A DNA stretch of 64,000 bases from JAGQKC01 sp965223675 (GCA_965223675.1 OZ245013.1:4297159-4361158), one strand, 5' to 3'; shown: positions 52,862 through 62,480, numbered from the stretch's first letter. Notes: generated by a model from the letters alone, not told the origin. Numbers and translations: made by a program.

Positions 52862-54637
52862 GTGAAAGTTTCTCTATTATTTCCACCAAGCTGGCATCCA
52901 TCCCAGCCATATTTAAGTCTGCCATGTCTCACGGCGTTTCTCGATCAAGCGGGGATTTCTGATAAAACACAACGAGACTTGAATATCGAAATGCTTGATA
53001 CGATTCTCACAAAAACGTATGGGCTAGAGGTCTATCAAAAGCTTGTCGATTTGGTGAAACACCTAGAGCATTCGATGAATGGCGACGAGGGACCAGGAAG
53101 TAAAGAACATTATGCTCGTGTGCTTGAAGCTCTTGATCGGTTTCCCTATCTTATTGATCAAGTAGAGCCTGCGAAGGCTTCACTGCGGTGTGAGGACTTT
53201 TTTGATGTAGATCGATACCGAGAATGTCTATTTTTAATCGATCGGTGGCTTGAGGTTGTCTCTTCCTTATACTTCCCTACCCGAATCACGGTCGTCGATA
53301 ATCAATTGTCCTACTCTATTTATTCGTCCCGTGACATTATGAAAGCGATTCGCGACGAGGCTCAGAATCCATACATTGATTTATATCGGAACTATTTTCT
53401 TTCTTCGATCATTGAAGAGAAGCCAGGACTTATTGGTGTTTCCATTACGGCAACTTCACAGATTATTCCTGGTCTCACCTTATGTCGGCTCATTAAAGAA
53501 GCGAATCCTGATATCCATGTCACGGTGGGTGGGAGTATCTTTACAAGATTAGTAGACAATTTACGACGTTGTGAACGTCTTTTTGAAGTCACTGATGATT
53601 TCATTGTTTTTGAAGGAGAAACGGCGTTTCTAGAACTGATCAACCAATTAGATGGGAAAAAAGATTTTCGTAAAGTTCCGAATCTTATCTATCGACAAGA
53701 TGGAAAAATTACCGTTAATCAGCCGTTTTATTCTGAAAATCTTGCGCAACATTCTGCGCCAAATTACGAAGGCTTTCCTCTAGACAAGTATCTGGCTCCT
53801 TCCACGGTGTTGCCCGTCCAATTTTCTCGTGGATGTTACTATAAAGATTGTGCTTTCTGTGCGTTGACTCTTGATCACCAAAACTTTCGACAGAAAGATC
53901 CGATCAAAGTTGTCGATGAGCTCGAGTCTCTTTCACGGACGTATAAGACTCCATACTTTTTCTTTACCGACGAATGTTTAGCCTTATCTCCAACCCGCCG
54001 TTTATGTAAAGAAATGCTCAAACGAGGTTTGGATTTACAGTGGACCGCTGAGCTGCGTTTTGAAAAAAACCTGTCGCGTGAATTGCTTTCATTAATGAAG
54101 GATGCGGGCTGTCAGAAAATTGTATTTGGCTTGGAGACATATAATGCCAGAATGATGGACTTTATGGTGAAAGGGATCACCCAAGAAAGCGTGGATCGAA
54201 TTTGCTCCGATTGTGTCGATTTAGGTATAGCCGTGCATTGTTATGTGATCGTTGGATTCCCGACAGAAACTGAAGAAGAAGCGCTTGAGACGATGAATTT
54301 TATTGTCAATAACGATAAACTGAACTCTTCTTATGGATTCTCTTGTCAGCCTTGTCTGTTCGACCTTGAAAAGGAGGCACCGATCATGAGTGATCCAGGA
54401 GGGTACGGAATTCAGCGAATTATGAGGCCTGCGGCTGAAGACCTCAGTCTAGGGTTCTTCTACGAGGTCAAAGAAGGGATGACTCCTGAACAGTGTGAAC
54501 GCGTCTACCAGCATGTGTACGAAAAGATCAGCGAAGTTGTCTGTGAGCTCCCCTTTAATTATTCCATGGGAGATGGGTTGCTATATATTGCTCGACGAAA
54601 TAAGCAACAAGTTCTCGCACATACTGGGGTATCATGA
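52862..54637 (+). CDS. B12-binding-type radical SAM protein
   Basis: This 591-residue protein opens with the B12-radical SAM style FPPSWHPSQPYLSLPCL; a Rossmann-like middle includes GVSITATSQ and VTVGGS. The radical SAM core has the cluster triad C325-x4-C330-x2-C333 (RGCYYKDCAFC), a Cx4Cx2C spacing used by a subset of cobalamin-type members. SAM-binding GLETYN and VIVGFPTETEEE follow (about 423 and 462). The usual DxHxG cobalamin motif is not seen, so cobalamin binding is uncertain. GTG start. The substrate is unknown. It heads the run to 62.5 kb. Confidence 0.82.
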   Translation: MKVSLLFPPSWHPSQPYLSLPCLTAFLDQAGISDKTQRDLNIEMLDTILTKTYGLEVYQKLVDLVKHLEHSMNGDEGPGSKEHYARVLEALDRFPYLIDQVEPAKASLRCEDFFDVDRYRECLFLIDRWLEVVSSLYFPTRITVVDNQLSYSIYSSRDIMKAIRDEAQNPYIDLYRNYFLSSIIEEKPGLIGVSITATSQIIPGLTLCRLIKEANPDIHVTVGGSIFTRLVDNLRRCERLFEVTDDFIVFEGETAFLELINQLDGKKDFRKVPNLIYRQDGKITVNQPFYSENLAQHSAPNYEGFPLDKYLAPSTVLPVQFSRGCYYKDCAFCALTLDHQNFRQKDPIKVVDELESLSRTYKTPYFFFTDECLALSPTRRLCKEMLKRGLDLQWTAELRFEKNLSRELLSLMKDAGCQKIVFGLETYNARMMDFMVKGITQESVDRICSDCVDLGIAVHCYVIVGFPTETEEEALETMNFIVNNDKLNSSYGFSCQPCLFDLEKEAPIMSDPGGYGIQRIMRPAAEDLSLGFFYEVKEGMTPEQCERVYQHVYEKISEVVCELPFNYSMGDGLLYIARRNKQQVLAHTGVS

Positions 54638-54740
54638 TCAGTGTTATCTCTCTCTCGCAAATAGAGAAATGGGATGTTTTAGACAATAATGTAATCCTGC
54701 TACAGGTAAGCGTAAGTCAACAACGAGAAATGAAGCCGTC

Positions 54741-55850
54741 ATGGTAGCCTCGACCCAATGTCCTGAGCAATCCCAAGAGCAAGGCCTGTTGTTTGAGTAT
54801 GCATTAAAATGTCTTCTCGTTGCGGCCTTCCTAGAATTGGTGTTGTATCGTCTTGTCTCACGATTAGGCATGCACCTGAGTAAAATCGCTGAAAAGTATG
54901 AGGCTGTACGAATTGCGTTCACTGGACTGTCGTCGCTCGGGTTCATGCTTTTGAATGTCACCTCGATTTTAGCCTTCCTGCTTATTTTTATTCTCGTGTA
55001 CCAAAAAATGAAAACCACATTGTGGAAGGGCACTTACGACAAAATTGTCATTCCATTGTTGTGTCTCTTGGTCACGGTTACGATTGTTTACCTCCTCTTT
55101 CCTCCAGCGATGTTGGGTTCAGTCGTGTATAACATCATATCGCTGGTGCTGCTTGTGTTTTTGATGCTGGAATATCTGACAACGCATAGATTGCGGACTC
55201 AGCGAATTGCTATCGGTTGCTTCTTCTTGGGAATTTGTGGATGGATTTACTATCAAACCGTAACAACGAGTTATGGTCTGCTGGGGATGGTGACGGCTCC
55301 ACCGCTGGTGCATGAAGTCAACCGTTTAGGAGAAGCATTGATGGTCGCATCCAGTATTCTCGTGTTTTGGGCATACGGGAGTACGTCGATTTTGACTAAA
55401 AATAAACAACAACGAAAATGGGGATTAACACTCATCTTTAGTGGAGGAATCATCTTTTTTCTCCTGCTCTTTATCGATTACTTTATTTCCCTTTATAGTC
55501 TTAAAGCCGCCGAAGATGTACGAAAAGCCGGTGAAGGCATTGGATGGGTCTTTCAAATGGGAATGGGCTATACCTTTTACCTGCCCTTTGCTTTTTATAT
55601 GGCAGGATTTATTTGTTGGTCCTATACAGTGATAAAATTAGTTATTATTGGGAGACTTGCTGGTTATGGGCTAGGATTAATGTTTATGGCAGGCTATGCT
55701 TTGCAATTATCGCACTTGACCTTGCTGGTGGTGCTCGGATTTATACTTTTGACTCTAGATAAACGTGGTACGTTAGGAAAACTTCGAGGAAAAATACAAG
55801 AAAAAGTGGTTTATCAACCTGCGACGCCCGCGTATGGGCCAACACCGTAA
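54741..55850 (+). CDS. Polytopic membrane protein of unknown function
   Basis: This 369-residue protein has about nine hydrophobic segments spread from about 25 to 340, with a basic tail (RGKIQEKVVYQ). No family is recognised. It lies about 100 bases after the radical SAM gene and 15 bases before the TPR gene, so it is probably in the same operon. Confidence 0.6.
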   Translation: MVASTQCPEQSQEQGLLFEYALKCLLVAAFLELVLYRLVSRLGMHLSKIAEKYEAVRIAFTGLSSLGFMLLNVTSILAFLLIFILVYQKMKTTLWKGTYDKIVIPLLCLLVTVTIVYLLFPPAMLGSVVYNIISLVLLVFLMLEYLTTHRLRTQRIAIGCFFLGICGWIYYQTVTTSYGLLGMVTAPPLVHEVNRLGEALMVASSILVFWAYGSTSILTKNKQQRKWGLTLIFSGGIIFFLLLFIDYFISLYSLKAAEDVRKAGEGIGWVFQMGMGYTFYLPFAFYMAGFICWSYTVIKLVIIGRLAGYGLGLMFMAGYALQLSHLTLLVVLGFILLTLDKRGTLGKLRGKIQEKVVYQPATPAYGPTP

Positions 55851-55865
55851 AGAGAGAACAAGCTT

Positions 55866-56681
55866 ATGGAAGAACAGCATACACTGACCCAAACAGAAGA
55901 GCAGGCTCCTGAAAACGCTTCGCAAGAACCATCGTTAAATCCAGATGAAGAAATTATTGAACTTGAAAAACTGCTCACTCAAGAACCCGATGATTTTCAA
56001 GCGCGCTGTCGGCTTGGAGAGCTCTATTTTAATAAAGGACGTTTGGATGAAGCATTAACGGAGGTGAAGAAGTCAATCGAAATGGCTGAAGGGCTAAAGG
56101 TGGAGATGGATCGGTCCTTAGCCATGTATTACTCCAATCTTGGTACGATCTATGGAACCAAGGGGATGGCTGATGATGCATCGGCTCAGTTTGAGCGTGC
56201 ACTTGAACTGAATAAATATGATGTGTTGGCATTGTTTAACCTTGGTCGATTATTTAGCGAAAAGAGCGATTATAAGGCTGCAAAAGATTATTTTGAGCGG
56301 CTCATTGAACTCACACCAGAAGACCCTATTGCATGGTATAATCTTGCAGGCGTGTATGAGCAATTGGATAATCCGCAAGTTTCCGATCTCAATACACTTG
56401 ACCTTGCCGTTCAAGCGTATATGAAAGTACTAGAATTTGACCCGAATCATTTAGAATGTAGTTACAAGCTGATGGAAATGGCTCTTAATCTTAAGAAACC
56501 GGAGATGGCGATAAAAGTGATGGAAGATGCCGTAGAAAATAATCCGGATGAACCATTAGCCTATTACAATCTTATTAATACGTATGAAAAGTGTAAAATG
56601 TTTGAACAGGCAGAGGAGACTAGGAACAAGCTAAAGGAGCGTTTTTCCAAACGCACACGTGAAGCGGGAAAAACCGCATGA
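55866..56681 (+). CDS. TPR-repeat protein
   Basis: This 271-residue soluble protein has no signal peptide. After an acidic N-terminus it has five to six tetratricopeptide repeats (about 40-255), for example FQARCRLGELYFNKGRLDEA, AMYYSNLGTIYGTKGMADDA and LALFNLGRLFSEKSDYKAA. It is a protein-protein scaffold and begins 15 bases after the membrane protein gene. TatA follows after about 40 bases. Confidence 0.85.
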   Translation: MEEQHTLTQTEEQAPENASQEPSLNPDEEIIELEKLLTQEPDDFQARCRLGELYFNKGRLDEALTEVKKSIEMAEGLKVEMDRSLAMYYSNLGTIYGTKGMADDASAQFERALELNKYDVLALFNLGRLFSEKSDYKAAKDYFERLIELTPEDPIAWYNLAGVYEQLDNPQVSDLNTLDLAVQAYMKVLEFDPNHLECSYKLMEMALNLKKPEMAIKVMEDAVENNPDEPLAYYNLINTYEKCKMFEQAEETRNKLKERFSKRTREAGKTA

Positions 56682-56721
56682 CCGGACATAACAATATAAG
56701 ATAGACAGAAGGAGAATCATC

Positions 56722-57036
56722 ATGTTTGGAAGCCTTGGTTTTACAGAACTTATCCTGATTCTGTTCATCGTGTTGATTATATTTGGTGCTGGAAAGTTGC
56801 CTCAGTTAGGTGAAGGTGTTGGTAAAGCGATAAAAGGATTTAAGAAATCCGTTCACGAGGCTGAAGCGATGGATGCCGAAATGCAGGCCGCATCCCAAAG
56901 TCCTTCGTCTGAATCATCTGCTCCGACACAGATTTCTCATCAAGAGTCCGCTCCGGCAGACACACCTCCTTCATCACCAGCCAGTGGAATGCAAGAGGCT
57001 CCCAGCTCGCAAACTGTTTCAGCGTCGAAGGCGTAA
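56722..57036 (+). CDS. tatA: Twin-arginine translocase subunit TatA/E
   Basis: This 104-residue protein has a short membrane helix (about 8-22), the hinge FGAGKLPQLGEGVGKAIKGFKK (about 22-43) and an acidic, Ser/Pro/Ala-rich tail. All are typical of TatA, including the F-G pair. AGAAGGAG precedes the ATG. Its place in a run with exported redox proteins suggests extra Tat capacity for them. tatB and tatC are not in the window. Confidence 0.93.
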   Translation: MFGSLGFTELILILFIVLIIFGAGKLPQLGEGVGKAIKGFKKSVHEAEAMDAEMQAASQSPSSESSAPTQISHQESAPADTPPSSPASGMQEAPSSQTVSASKA

Positions 57037-57129
57037 AGAATGGTGCTTGGGTAGGAGTGAATTTGGCGACTTGTGTTCCAACGGGCTCATTATATTGGCG
57101 CAAAGCTAGTGAACGCGAGGGTATAAACT

Positions 57130-58383
57130 ATGAGTACTGAAACGACCGTAGAAGCCGGTGTCATTGAGACATTTGCAGGAAATGGAAAGTCTCGAAGCAC
57201 GGGTGATGGCAAGCGAGCCATTAAGGCTGGAATCCCTTTACCAAATCATGTGACACTCGATCGAGAAGAACGGTATCTCTACATTGCCGAATGTGGATCT
57301 GATCGAGTTCGAAGAATTGATCTCGAAACAGGACGGCTCCACAACTTTTCTGGAAATGGAGAAACCTGTTACAGCGGAGATTATGGTCCCTGCGGAGAAG
57401 CGGGCTTGTATTTGCCCCTTGATGTGGCGTGTGATTCTGAGAACCATGTCTATATCTGTGATTCGGGGAGTAGTCGTATTCGGAAAGTTGATCGAGATAC
57501 TGGAATTATTACCACGATTGTCGGCACAGGACAGTGGGGGTTTAATGGAGATGGCCCTGCCTTGGAAGTCAATTTAACCTATCCGGCTTCAATCGTATTT
57601 GATCAAGAAGACAATTTATACATCGCGGACACACAGGCACATCGCATACGAAAGTATGACCCTCGATCTGGTCTTCTCACCACTGTGGCTGGATTTTGGA
57701 CGGATGAGGATGACGAGCGCGTGAGTCCACTAACAGCACAGAACCTCATTGTCCTTTCTGGTGATGCTATTGGAATTGATTTTAGTGATGACCAAGGCTG
57801 GCTCCGGCCTCAATGTTCAGATGGGCTGGATATGTCTCCGTATCTGGATGATGGAAAGCCGGCTTTAGAATGCAGGTTTTATGACATTGTGAGCCTTGAT
57901 GTGTTTAAGAATGGAGACTTGTTAATTACGGATAAAGGCACGAACCGAATTAGGCGGATGGATCAAAAAACAGGCATCATTTCAACGATAGCCGGCGTCT
58001 GTCGGTATGGATATGACGGTGATGACAAGTTGGCAGTCAAGGCCATGCTCAATGTGCCAGAAGGTGCTGTGGCTGATGACGACGGCCACGTCTATATTGC
58101 AGATTCAATGAATCATCGAGTACGAAAAGTTGATGCTGGTACCGGGATCATTTCTACAGTAGTCGGGAATGGGGACAGTGGTTATGATGACAAGAACATG
58201 GGCGGGTGTGGGGCGGCTCGATTTGTAGCCAAGGAGGATGCCACGATGCTCAAGCATGGAGATGGACGCTTGGCGGTCGAAGCGGTCGTGAATGCTCCTG
58301 CGGGACTTGCGTTAGACTCACAAGGGTTTCTCTATATCTGCGAGCGAAACGAGAATAAGATTCGTCGCGTGAAATTTTCCTGA
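57130..58383 (+). CDS. NHL-repeat beta-propeller protein
   Basis: This 417-residue protein has at least five NHL units of about 50-60 residues: repeated phrases such as DSGSSRIRKVDRDTGIITTIVGTG, ADTQAHRIRKYD and ADSMNHRVRKVDAGTGIISTVVGNG. No signal peptide is seen, although the partners around it are exported. An extra stretch (about 195-245) between units holds two Cys. It is a binding or scaffold protein. It sits between tatA and a second NxrC-like gene. Confidence 0.85.
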   Translation: MSTETTVEAGVIETFAGNGKSRSTGDGKRAIKAGIPLPNHVTLDREERYLYIAECGSDRVRRIDLETGRLHNFSGNGETCYSGDYGPCGEAGLYLPLDVACDSENHVYICDSGSSRIRKVDRDTGIITTIVGTGQWGFNGDGPALEVNLTYPASIVFDQEDNLYIADTQAHRIRKYDPRSGLLTTVAGFWTDEDDERVSPLTAQNLIVLSGDAIGIDFSDDQGWLRPQCSDGLDMSPYLDDGKPALECRFYDIVSLDVFKNGDLLITDKGTNRIRRMDQKTGIISTIAGVCRYGYDGDDKLAVKAMLNVPEGAVADDDGHVYIADSMNHRVRKVDAGTGIISTVVGNGDSGYDDKNMGGCGAARFVAKEDATMLKHGDGRLAVEAVVNAPAGLALDSQGFLYICERNENKIRRVKFS

Positions 58384-58443
58384 TCCTGATCTACACAGTA
58401 TCGTCAGTACTGGGCGTGGCATAAATGGACTGTAAGGGGAGAA

Positions 58444-59334
58444 ATGGCTGCATTATCGAGTGAGCAAGATGTTGCGCATTCCCAAAAAACGGTGCTGAGA
58501 AAAGTTCCACGGCAGGTTATGTTATCTGCAACTCTTCTTGTTGCAGCGGTCGGTGTCTTAACCTGGTTTCAAGTTGCCACAGTGAGTTCTCATGGAATTG
58601 TTGTTCGGTCGCATTTTGTCGCTGGCGATACCCCCTCTGAGCCTACCGATCCAGCATGGGAAACGATAGCCGCCCTCCCAGTTCCCTTAAGTGGACAAGT
58701 GATTACTCGCCCTGTTTGGCCTGAGCCTAGCGCAAAGGCTTTATCTATTCGCTCGATCCATAATGGAAAGGAAATCTCTTTCCTCTTGGAATGGCAAGAC
58801 GCCACGAGAAACGAGCGCCTCACACCTGGAGTATTTCGAGACGGCGCAGCCATAGCCTTGCCACTTGGGAATGCTCCAGCGTTTTTTTGTATGGGCCAAC
58901 TCGACCATTACCTCAATATCTGGCATTGGAAAGCTGATTGGCAGAGTGATGTTGACCGACGTGCGGCACGGACAAAGAAGAAAGGAAAGAAACGCGGAGG
59001 GATTCGAAGATTTGAAGTCATCCCACGTCGTCCTTCTTCGGTAGAAGATTTGATTGGTGGAGGATTTAGTACGTTAACGAGTAAGAAGAGTCAAGGAAGA
59101 ATCAAAGGACAGGCGGAATGGAAACGAGGCTTTTGGCGTGTTGTCATGAAACGGCCGCTCACGGTTTCTGGCGATGCCATAGAAAATGAAGCGTTACTGC
59201 AAGCTGGGCGATTGCAAGCTATCGCGTTTGCGGTGTGGAATGGGGAAAACAAGGAGCGAAATGGACAGAAGGCCGTCGCTCCATGGATGCAACTTCTTAT
59301 TGATCCAGTTGGACAATCTTCGAAAAAAAGCTAA
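58444..59334 (+). CDS. NxrC-like haem-domain protein 2, membrane-anchored or exported
   Basis: This 296-residue protein has an N-terminal hydrophobic segment (about 27-47) and an ethylbenzene-dehydrogenase-gamma-like domain. The core FFCMGQ...LNIWHWKADWQ (about 138-157) matches in form the 51.3 kb gene, and AVWNGENKERNGQKAVAPW closes the domain. A basic insertion (RTKKKGKKRGGIRR, about 178-191) separates the halves, where the other copy has an acidic Trp-rich loop. It is probably the haem b subunit of an exported molybdenum enzyme or a carrier for the multihaem cytochromes next to it. Confidence 0.8.
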   Translation: MAALSSEQDVAHSQKTVLRKVPRQVMLSATLLVAAVGVLTWFQVATVSSHGIVVRSHFVAGDTPSEPTDPAWETIAALPVPLSGQVITRPVWPEPSAKALSIRSIHNGKEISFLLEWQDATRNERLTPGVFRDGAAIALPLGNAPAFFCMGQLDHYLNIWHWKADWQSDVDRRAARTKKKGKKRGGIRRFEVIPRRPSSVEDLIGGGFSTLTSKKSQGRIKGQAEWKRGFWRVVMKRPLTVSGDAIENEALLQAGRLQAIAFAVWNGENKERNGQKAVAPWMQLLIDPVGQSSKKS

Positions 59335-59351
59335 CTCATGTTGAGGGCATT

Positions 59352-59861
59352 GTGATCGAGAATAAAATGTCTACGATTTTCGAACAGCGGGTCGACCGTC
59401 GAAGAGAGCATCGATATCCTCATTACGCACTTGCTATATTCTTTGTCTTCACCTTTTCTTTACTCAGTTTTTGCGTCCTTTCCTCATCAGTCTATTCTCA
59501 AACGTCGAATGGAGAAATGACTGAAGAACGGGCTTTGGAGCTTGCCGAGCAGTTCGGAGTGGATGTTGGAGAAGTTGACGAAGAAATTAAAGAATTTCTC
59601 GGTTTGACGCGAGCAGAAGGAGTGGTGGTCTTCGCGGTCATTGGGGGAACGCCTGCTGACTTGGCTGGTATGAAAGTCAAAGCGATTATTAAAGAGGTCG
59701 ATCGGTTTGAAATAAAAACTCTCTTAGATTTAGGTCGGGCGCTTGAAGCCACCCTTCCTACACAAAACTTCACCGTGGCAACATACGAACCCTCGGATCC
59801 ATCTGACCAGGGTGTGACGGGCGGTCTCAATTTTCACTTCGTGCGAATTAAGCAAGATTAA
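59352..59861 (+). CDS. PDZ-domain protein with N-terminal membrane segment
   Basis: This 169-residue protein has a basic lead (about 1-22), one hydrophobic segment (about 27-48) and a PDZ-like domain (about 85-165) with the carboxylate-loop-type EGVVVFAVIGGTPADLAGMKVKAI order. It has no protease domain. It is probably a periplasmic peptide-binding factor. GTG start at 59352 with GAGGG before it. It begins 18 bases after the NxrC-like gene and ends eight bases before the first multihaem cytochrome. Confidence 0.78.
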   Translation: MIENKMSTIFEQRVDRRREHRYPHYALAIFFVFTFSLLSFCVLSSSVYSQTSNGEMTEERALELAEQFGVDVGEVDEEIKEFLGLTRAEGVVVFAVIGGTPADLAGMKVKAIIKEVDRFEIKTLLDLGRALEATLPTQNFTVATYEPSDPSDQGVTGGLNFHFVRIKQD

Positions 59862-59869
59862 ATCTCACT

Positions 59870-61201
59870 ATGAGTCTTGGCACGCCAAAATCCACAAGGA
59901 TGCGAAGTTTGACGGTGTTGGTCGTCCTCCTAAGCACAGGGGTTTTTTTGTGGATGAATGGCGGAAGTCGTTCGGCTGAGGCGCAAGAAGCGTCTGGGGT
60001 GTCGGAAGATCATTCATGGATAGAAGAAATTGAAAAAGTGTTTGTTCCATCTGAGCAATGTAAGCAATGCCATGATCGTCATTACGAAGAATGGAAAGGC
60101 ATGCGAGAACAAACTCCAGACCTCAAGACGTTTGGCCGTGTTGATGGGGCATTACTCCATGGGACTGCGCTCACCTCTCATGTTTTCAAAACCGTCTTGG
60201 GCTTGTGGCTGCAGACCAATCCAAAAGAGAATGAACGGACTGAATGTCTCGCTTGTCATGTCCCTGCGGTGACTGTTTTTCCTCAACATACTGATCGGAT
60301 CATTGAACAGGTAATGACAGGAGGAAAACATGTGAAAGTTGAAGGGATTAGCTGTTCTGCCTGTCATCTGATCAATGATATTCAAGAAAATGCCAAGGCC
60401 CATCCAACGTTCAAGATCGAACCAGCACAAACTTTTTACGGCCCGTATTCTGATGCAGATGATAATCTTGTGCATCCATCAAAGCAGGCTGCTGTGTACC
60501 GAGAAGCCAAGTATTGTACGGCATGCCATTTTAGTAAGGTTAAAGATGTTACACGCTCGGATCTTCCTGGAGAAATTCTTAAAGGGATAATCTGTCAAGA
60601 TTGTCATATGGAGCAATCGACCGGAAGCTCAACCTCCAAACGCGGATCATTGACAAGGCCAATTGGTCGTCATTGGTTCCAGGGTATCGTCATTCCTGGA
60701 ATCATGCTCAGCAATCGAAACTTGCAAGCTGAATGGTTCCCGCGCGTTGATATAGAAGCTAACAAGGGGGATAACTCAGTGGAGGGCACGGTTCTGGTCA
60801 GAAACGGGAGTTTGCCTCATATGTTTCCAGGCGGAGACCCTGTGTTGAAACAATTTTTTGTGAAGGTGACGGTAAAGGATGAGCAAGGCAATATTCTTAG
60901 TGAAAATCAGAAGCAATACGGAAGCTCTTTTGAAGAAATACTCCGAGGATCGATTCCTCAACCGCTCGTCAATGGTGGCGTGACGAGGCGCGTGCCCTTC
61001 AAGCTGAAAATTCCTGATGGTCTGCCATCGGTGTTGGTTGAAGCGAGTTTAAGTTACGCATTGATACCGGAGCCTTCGGCTGACCTCAAAGATCGTTATT
61101 TGCAGACGCTTTCTAATGAAAAAGAACGAAAAGCGGCTGAGAAAGTTATCGATGATTATTCTTCGACCCGGTTGCTCACATTCCGCACGATGACTTTATA
61201 A
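59870..61201 (+). CDS. Exported pentahaem cytochrome c (c554-like)
   Basis: This 443-residue protein has an N-terminal signal segment (about 12-38). Five haem c motifs are present: CKQCH (64-68), CLACH, CSACH, CTACH and CQDCH (about 242-246). The first is followed by HYEEW, which is typical of the cytochrome c554/multihaem group. The C-terminal half (about 260-443) is haem-free beta structure with VLVRNGSLPHMFPGGDP. The five-haem content and beta tail differ from the four-haem c554 of ammonia oxidisers. Paralogue of the next gene. Confidence 0.87.
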   Translation: MSLGTPKSTRMRSLTVLVVLLSTGVFLWMNGGSRSAEAQEASGVSEDHSWIEEIEKVFVPSEQCKQCHDRHYEEWKGMREQTPDLKTFGRVDGALLHGTALTSHVFKTVLGLWLQTNPKENERTECLACHVPAVTVFPQHTDRIIEQVMTGGKHVKVEGISCSACHLINDIQENAKAHPTFKIEPAQTFYGPYSDADDNLVHPSKQAAVYREAKYCTACHFSKVKDVTRSDLPGEILKGIICQDCHMEQSTGSSTSKRGSLTRPIGRHWFQGIVIPGIMLSNRNLQAEWFPRVDIEANKGDNSVEGTVLVRNGSLPHMFPGGDPVLKQFFVKVTVKDEQGNILSENQKQYGSSFEEILRGSIPQPLVNGGVTRRVPFKLKIPDGLPSVLVEASLSYALIPEPSADLKDRYLQTLSNEKERKAAEKVIDDYSSTRLLTFRTMTL

Positions 61202-61244
61202 ACCTTTATACCTTTGCCAGATGGCAGATCCTTCAGGGGACAAT

Positions 61245-62480
61245 ATGACGAGGCATATCATCAATCTGGGATTGATCCTGTGTGTTCTTAGTATATTAGG
61301 GATAGGAGATAGTACACCACATTCTGATGTCCTTGCCGCCGAAAATGAAACGTCGTCAAAACCCTTACAAAAAGCTTTTCCACATTCTCAAAAATGTAAA
61401 CGATGTCATATCCGAGTGTTTGAAGAATGGGAAGCTTCAGCCCAGTCTCGTTCAATCGTCTCTGCAGCATTCCGTGTGACTCTGAATCGCTATTTGGCTG
61501 CCGTTCCCAAAGAAGAGCAGTCCATGTGTTTTCGATGTCATGCTCCCCACATCTTAGAATATGGGGATCAAGCAAAGATGTTCATCGATGAGGTTCAATC
61601 AAAAGATCCGCAGATTGATGGGGTTGGTTGCTCGCAGTGCCATTTAATTAAAGATGTTGACCCGAAGACTCATCCACCGCATCCTACCTATCAGTTAGAA
61701 AAAACGGTCTTCGGGGGTTACAAGAACCCTGCAGAAAATCTCGCCCATCAATCAGAACCTTCTGACTTATACAAGAGCTCACAATATTGCGTGACCTGTC
61801 ATGATTCTCTACCCAGGGCTGATCAAACCATCAAACTACCAGATTGGATGGGGGATTGGAGAAATTCAAAGGCGGAAAAAGATGGGAAAACCTGTCAATC
61901 CTGTCATATGCCTGGAGCTTTCGGAGAATCTGCCAATGGCGAAAGAAACAGGAAGATTGCCAATCATAGTTTCCCCGGGCGATTTGGCAAGGTTCGCGCA
62001 AAAGCCATTGACCTTGATTTCGTAACTGACGTGAGGGGGAAGCAATCAAAGGTTGACGTCACGATTCAAAGTCTTGTGCCTCATAATCTTCCAATGCCCC
62101 ATCCAGGTTGGTATCGTGTGGTCGTTGATCTCACGGTACTTGGGAAAAATTTAAAGAAGGTTCATGGTGACCAACGCTATTATGAACGTGTGTATGGGGA
62201 TTCGGATGGCCAGAAAACCGTATTAGATTTCGAAGCGAGAAAGGTTCTGAAGGATACACTACTCAAGCCTGAGGAAAAACGGGTCGAATCCTTTACATTC
62301 CCGACCCCGCAGGATGCGCCATCTATGGATGTGATTGTGTCATTGCTCTATGCCCCAATTCATGGACCAGAAGAGTTTGTCAAAGCTGTTGAAGCCGAGT
62401 CGAGTCTTGGTAAAAAAGACCGAGCTTTTCAGCCGGTTGAAGTAGTCAAGAAAAAGGTCAACATTACGCTCAAGCAATAG
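61245..62480 (+). CDS. Exported pentahaem cytochrome c, paralogue
   Basis: The protein has about 411 residues. ATG 61245 is chosen since CAGGGG precedes it and it gives a clean signal peptide (about 1-32). The ATG at 61221 would add eight residues. Five haem motifs are present: CKRCH, CFRCH, CSQCH, CVTCH and CQSCH, in the same order and spacing style as the previous gene. The first is followed by VFEEW, and the C-terminal haem-free beta part has IQSLVPHNLPMPHPGW. The pair arose by tandem duplication. The function is electron transfer in the periplasm; catalytic use is unknown. Confidence 0.87.
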   Translation: MTRHIINLGLILCVLSILGIGDSTPHSDVLAAENETSSKPLQKAFPHSQKCKRCHIRVFEEWEASAQSRSIVSAAFRVTLNRYLAAVPKEEQSMCFRCHAPHILEYGDQAKMFIDEVQSKDPQIDGVGCSQCHLIKDVDPKTHPPHPTYQLEKTVFGGYKNPAENLAHQSEPSDLYKSSQYCVTCHDSLPRADQTIKLPDWMGDWRNSKAEKDGKTCQSCHMPGAFGESANGERNRKIANHSFPGRFGKVRAKAIDLDFVTDVRGKQSKVDVTIQSLVPHNLPMPHPGWYRVVVDLTVLGKNLKKVHGDQRYYERVYGDSDGQKTVLDFEARKVLKDTLLKPEEKRVESFTFPTPQDAPSMDVIVSLLYAPIHGPEEFVKAVEAESSLGKKDRAFQPVEVVKKKVNITLKQ

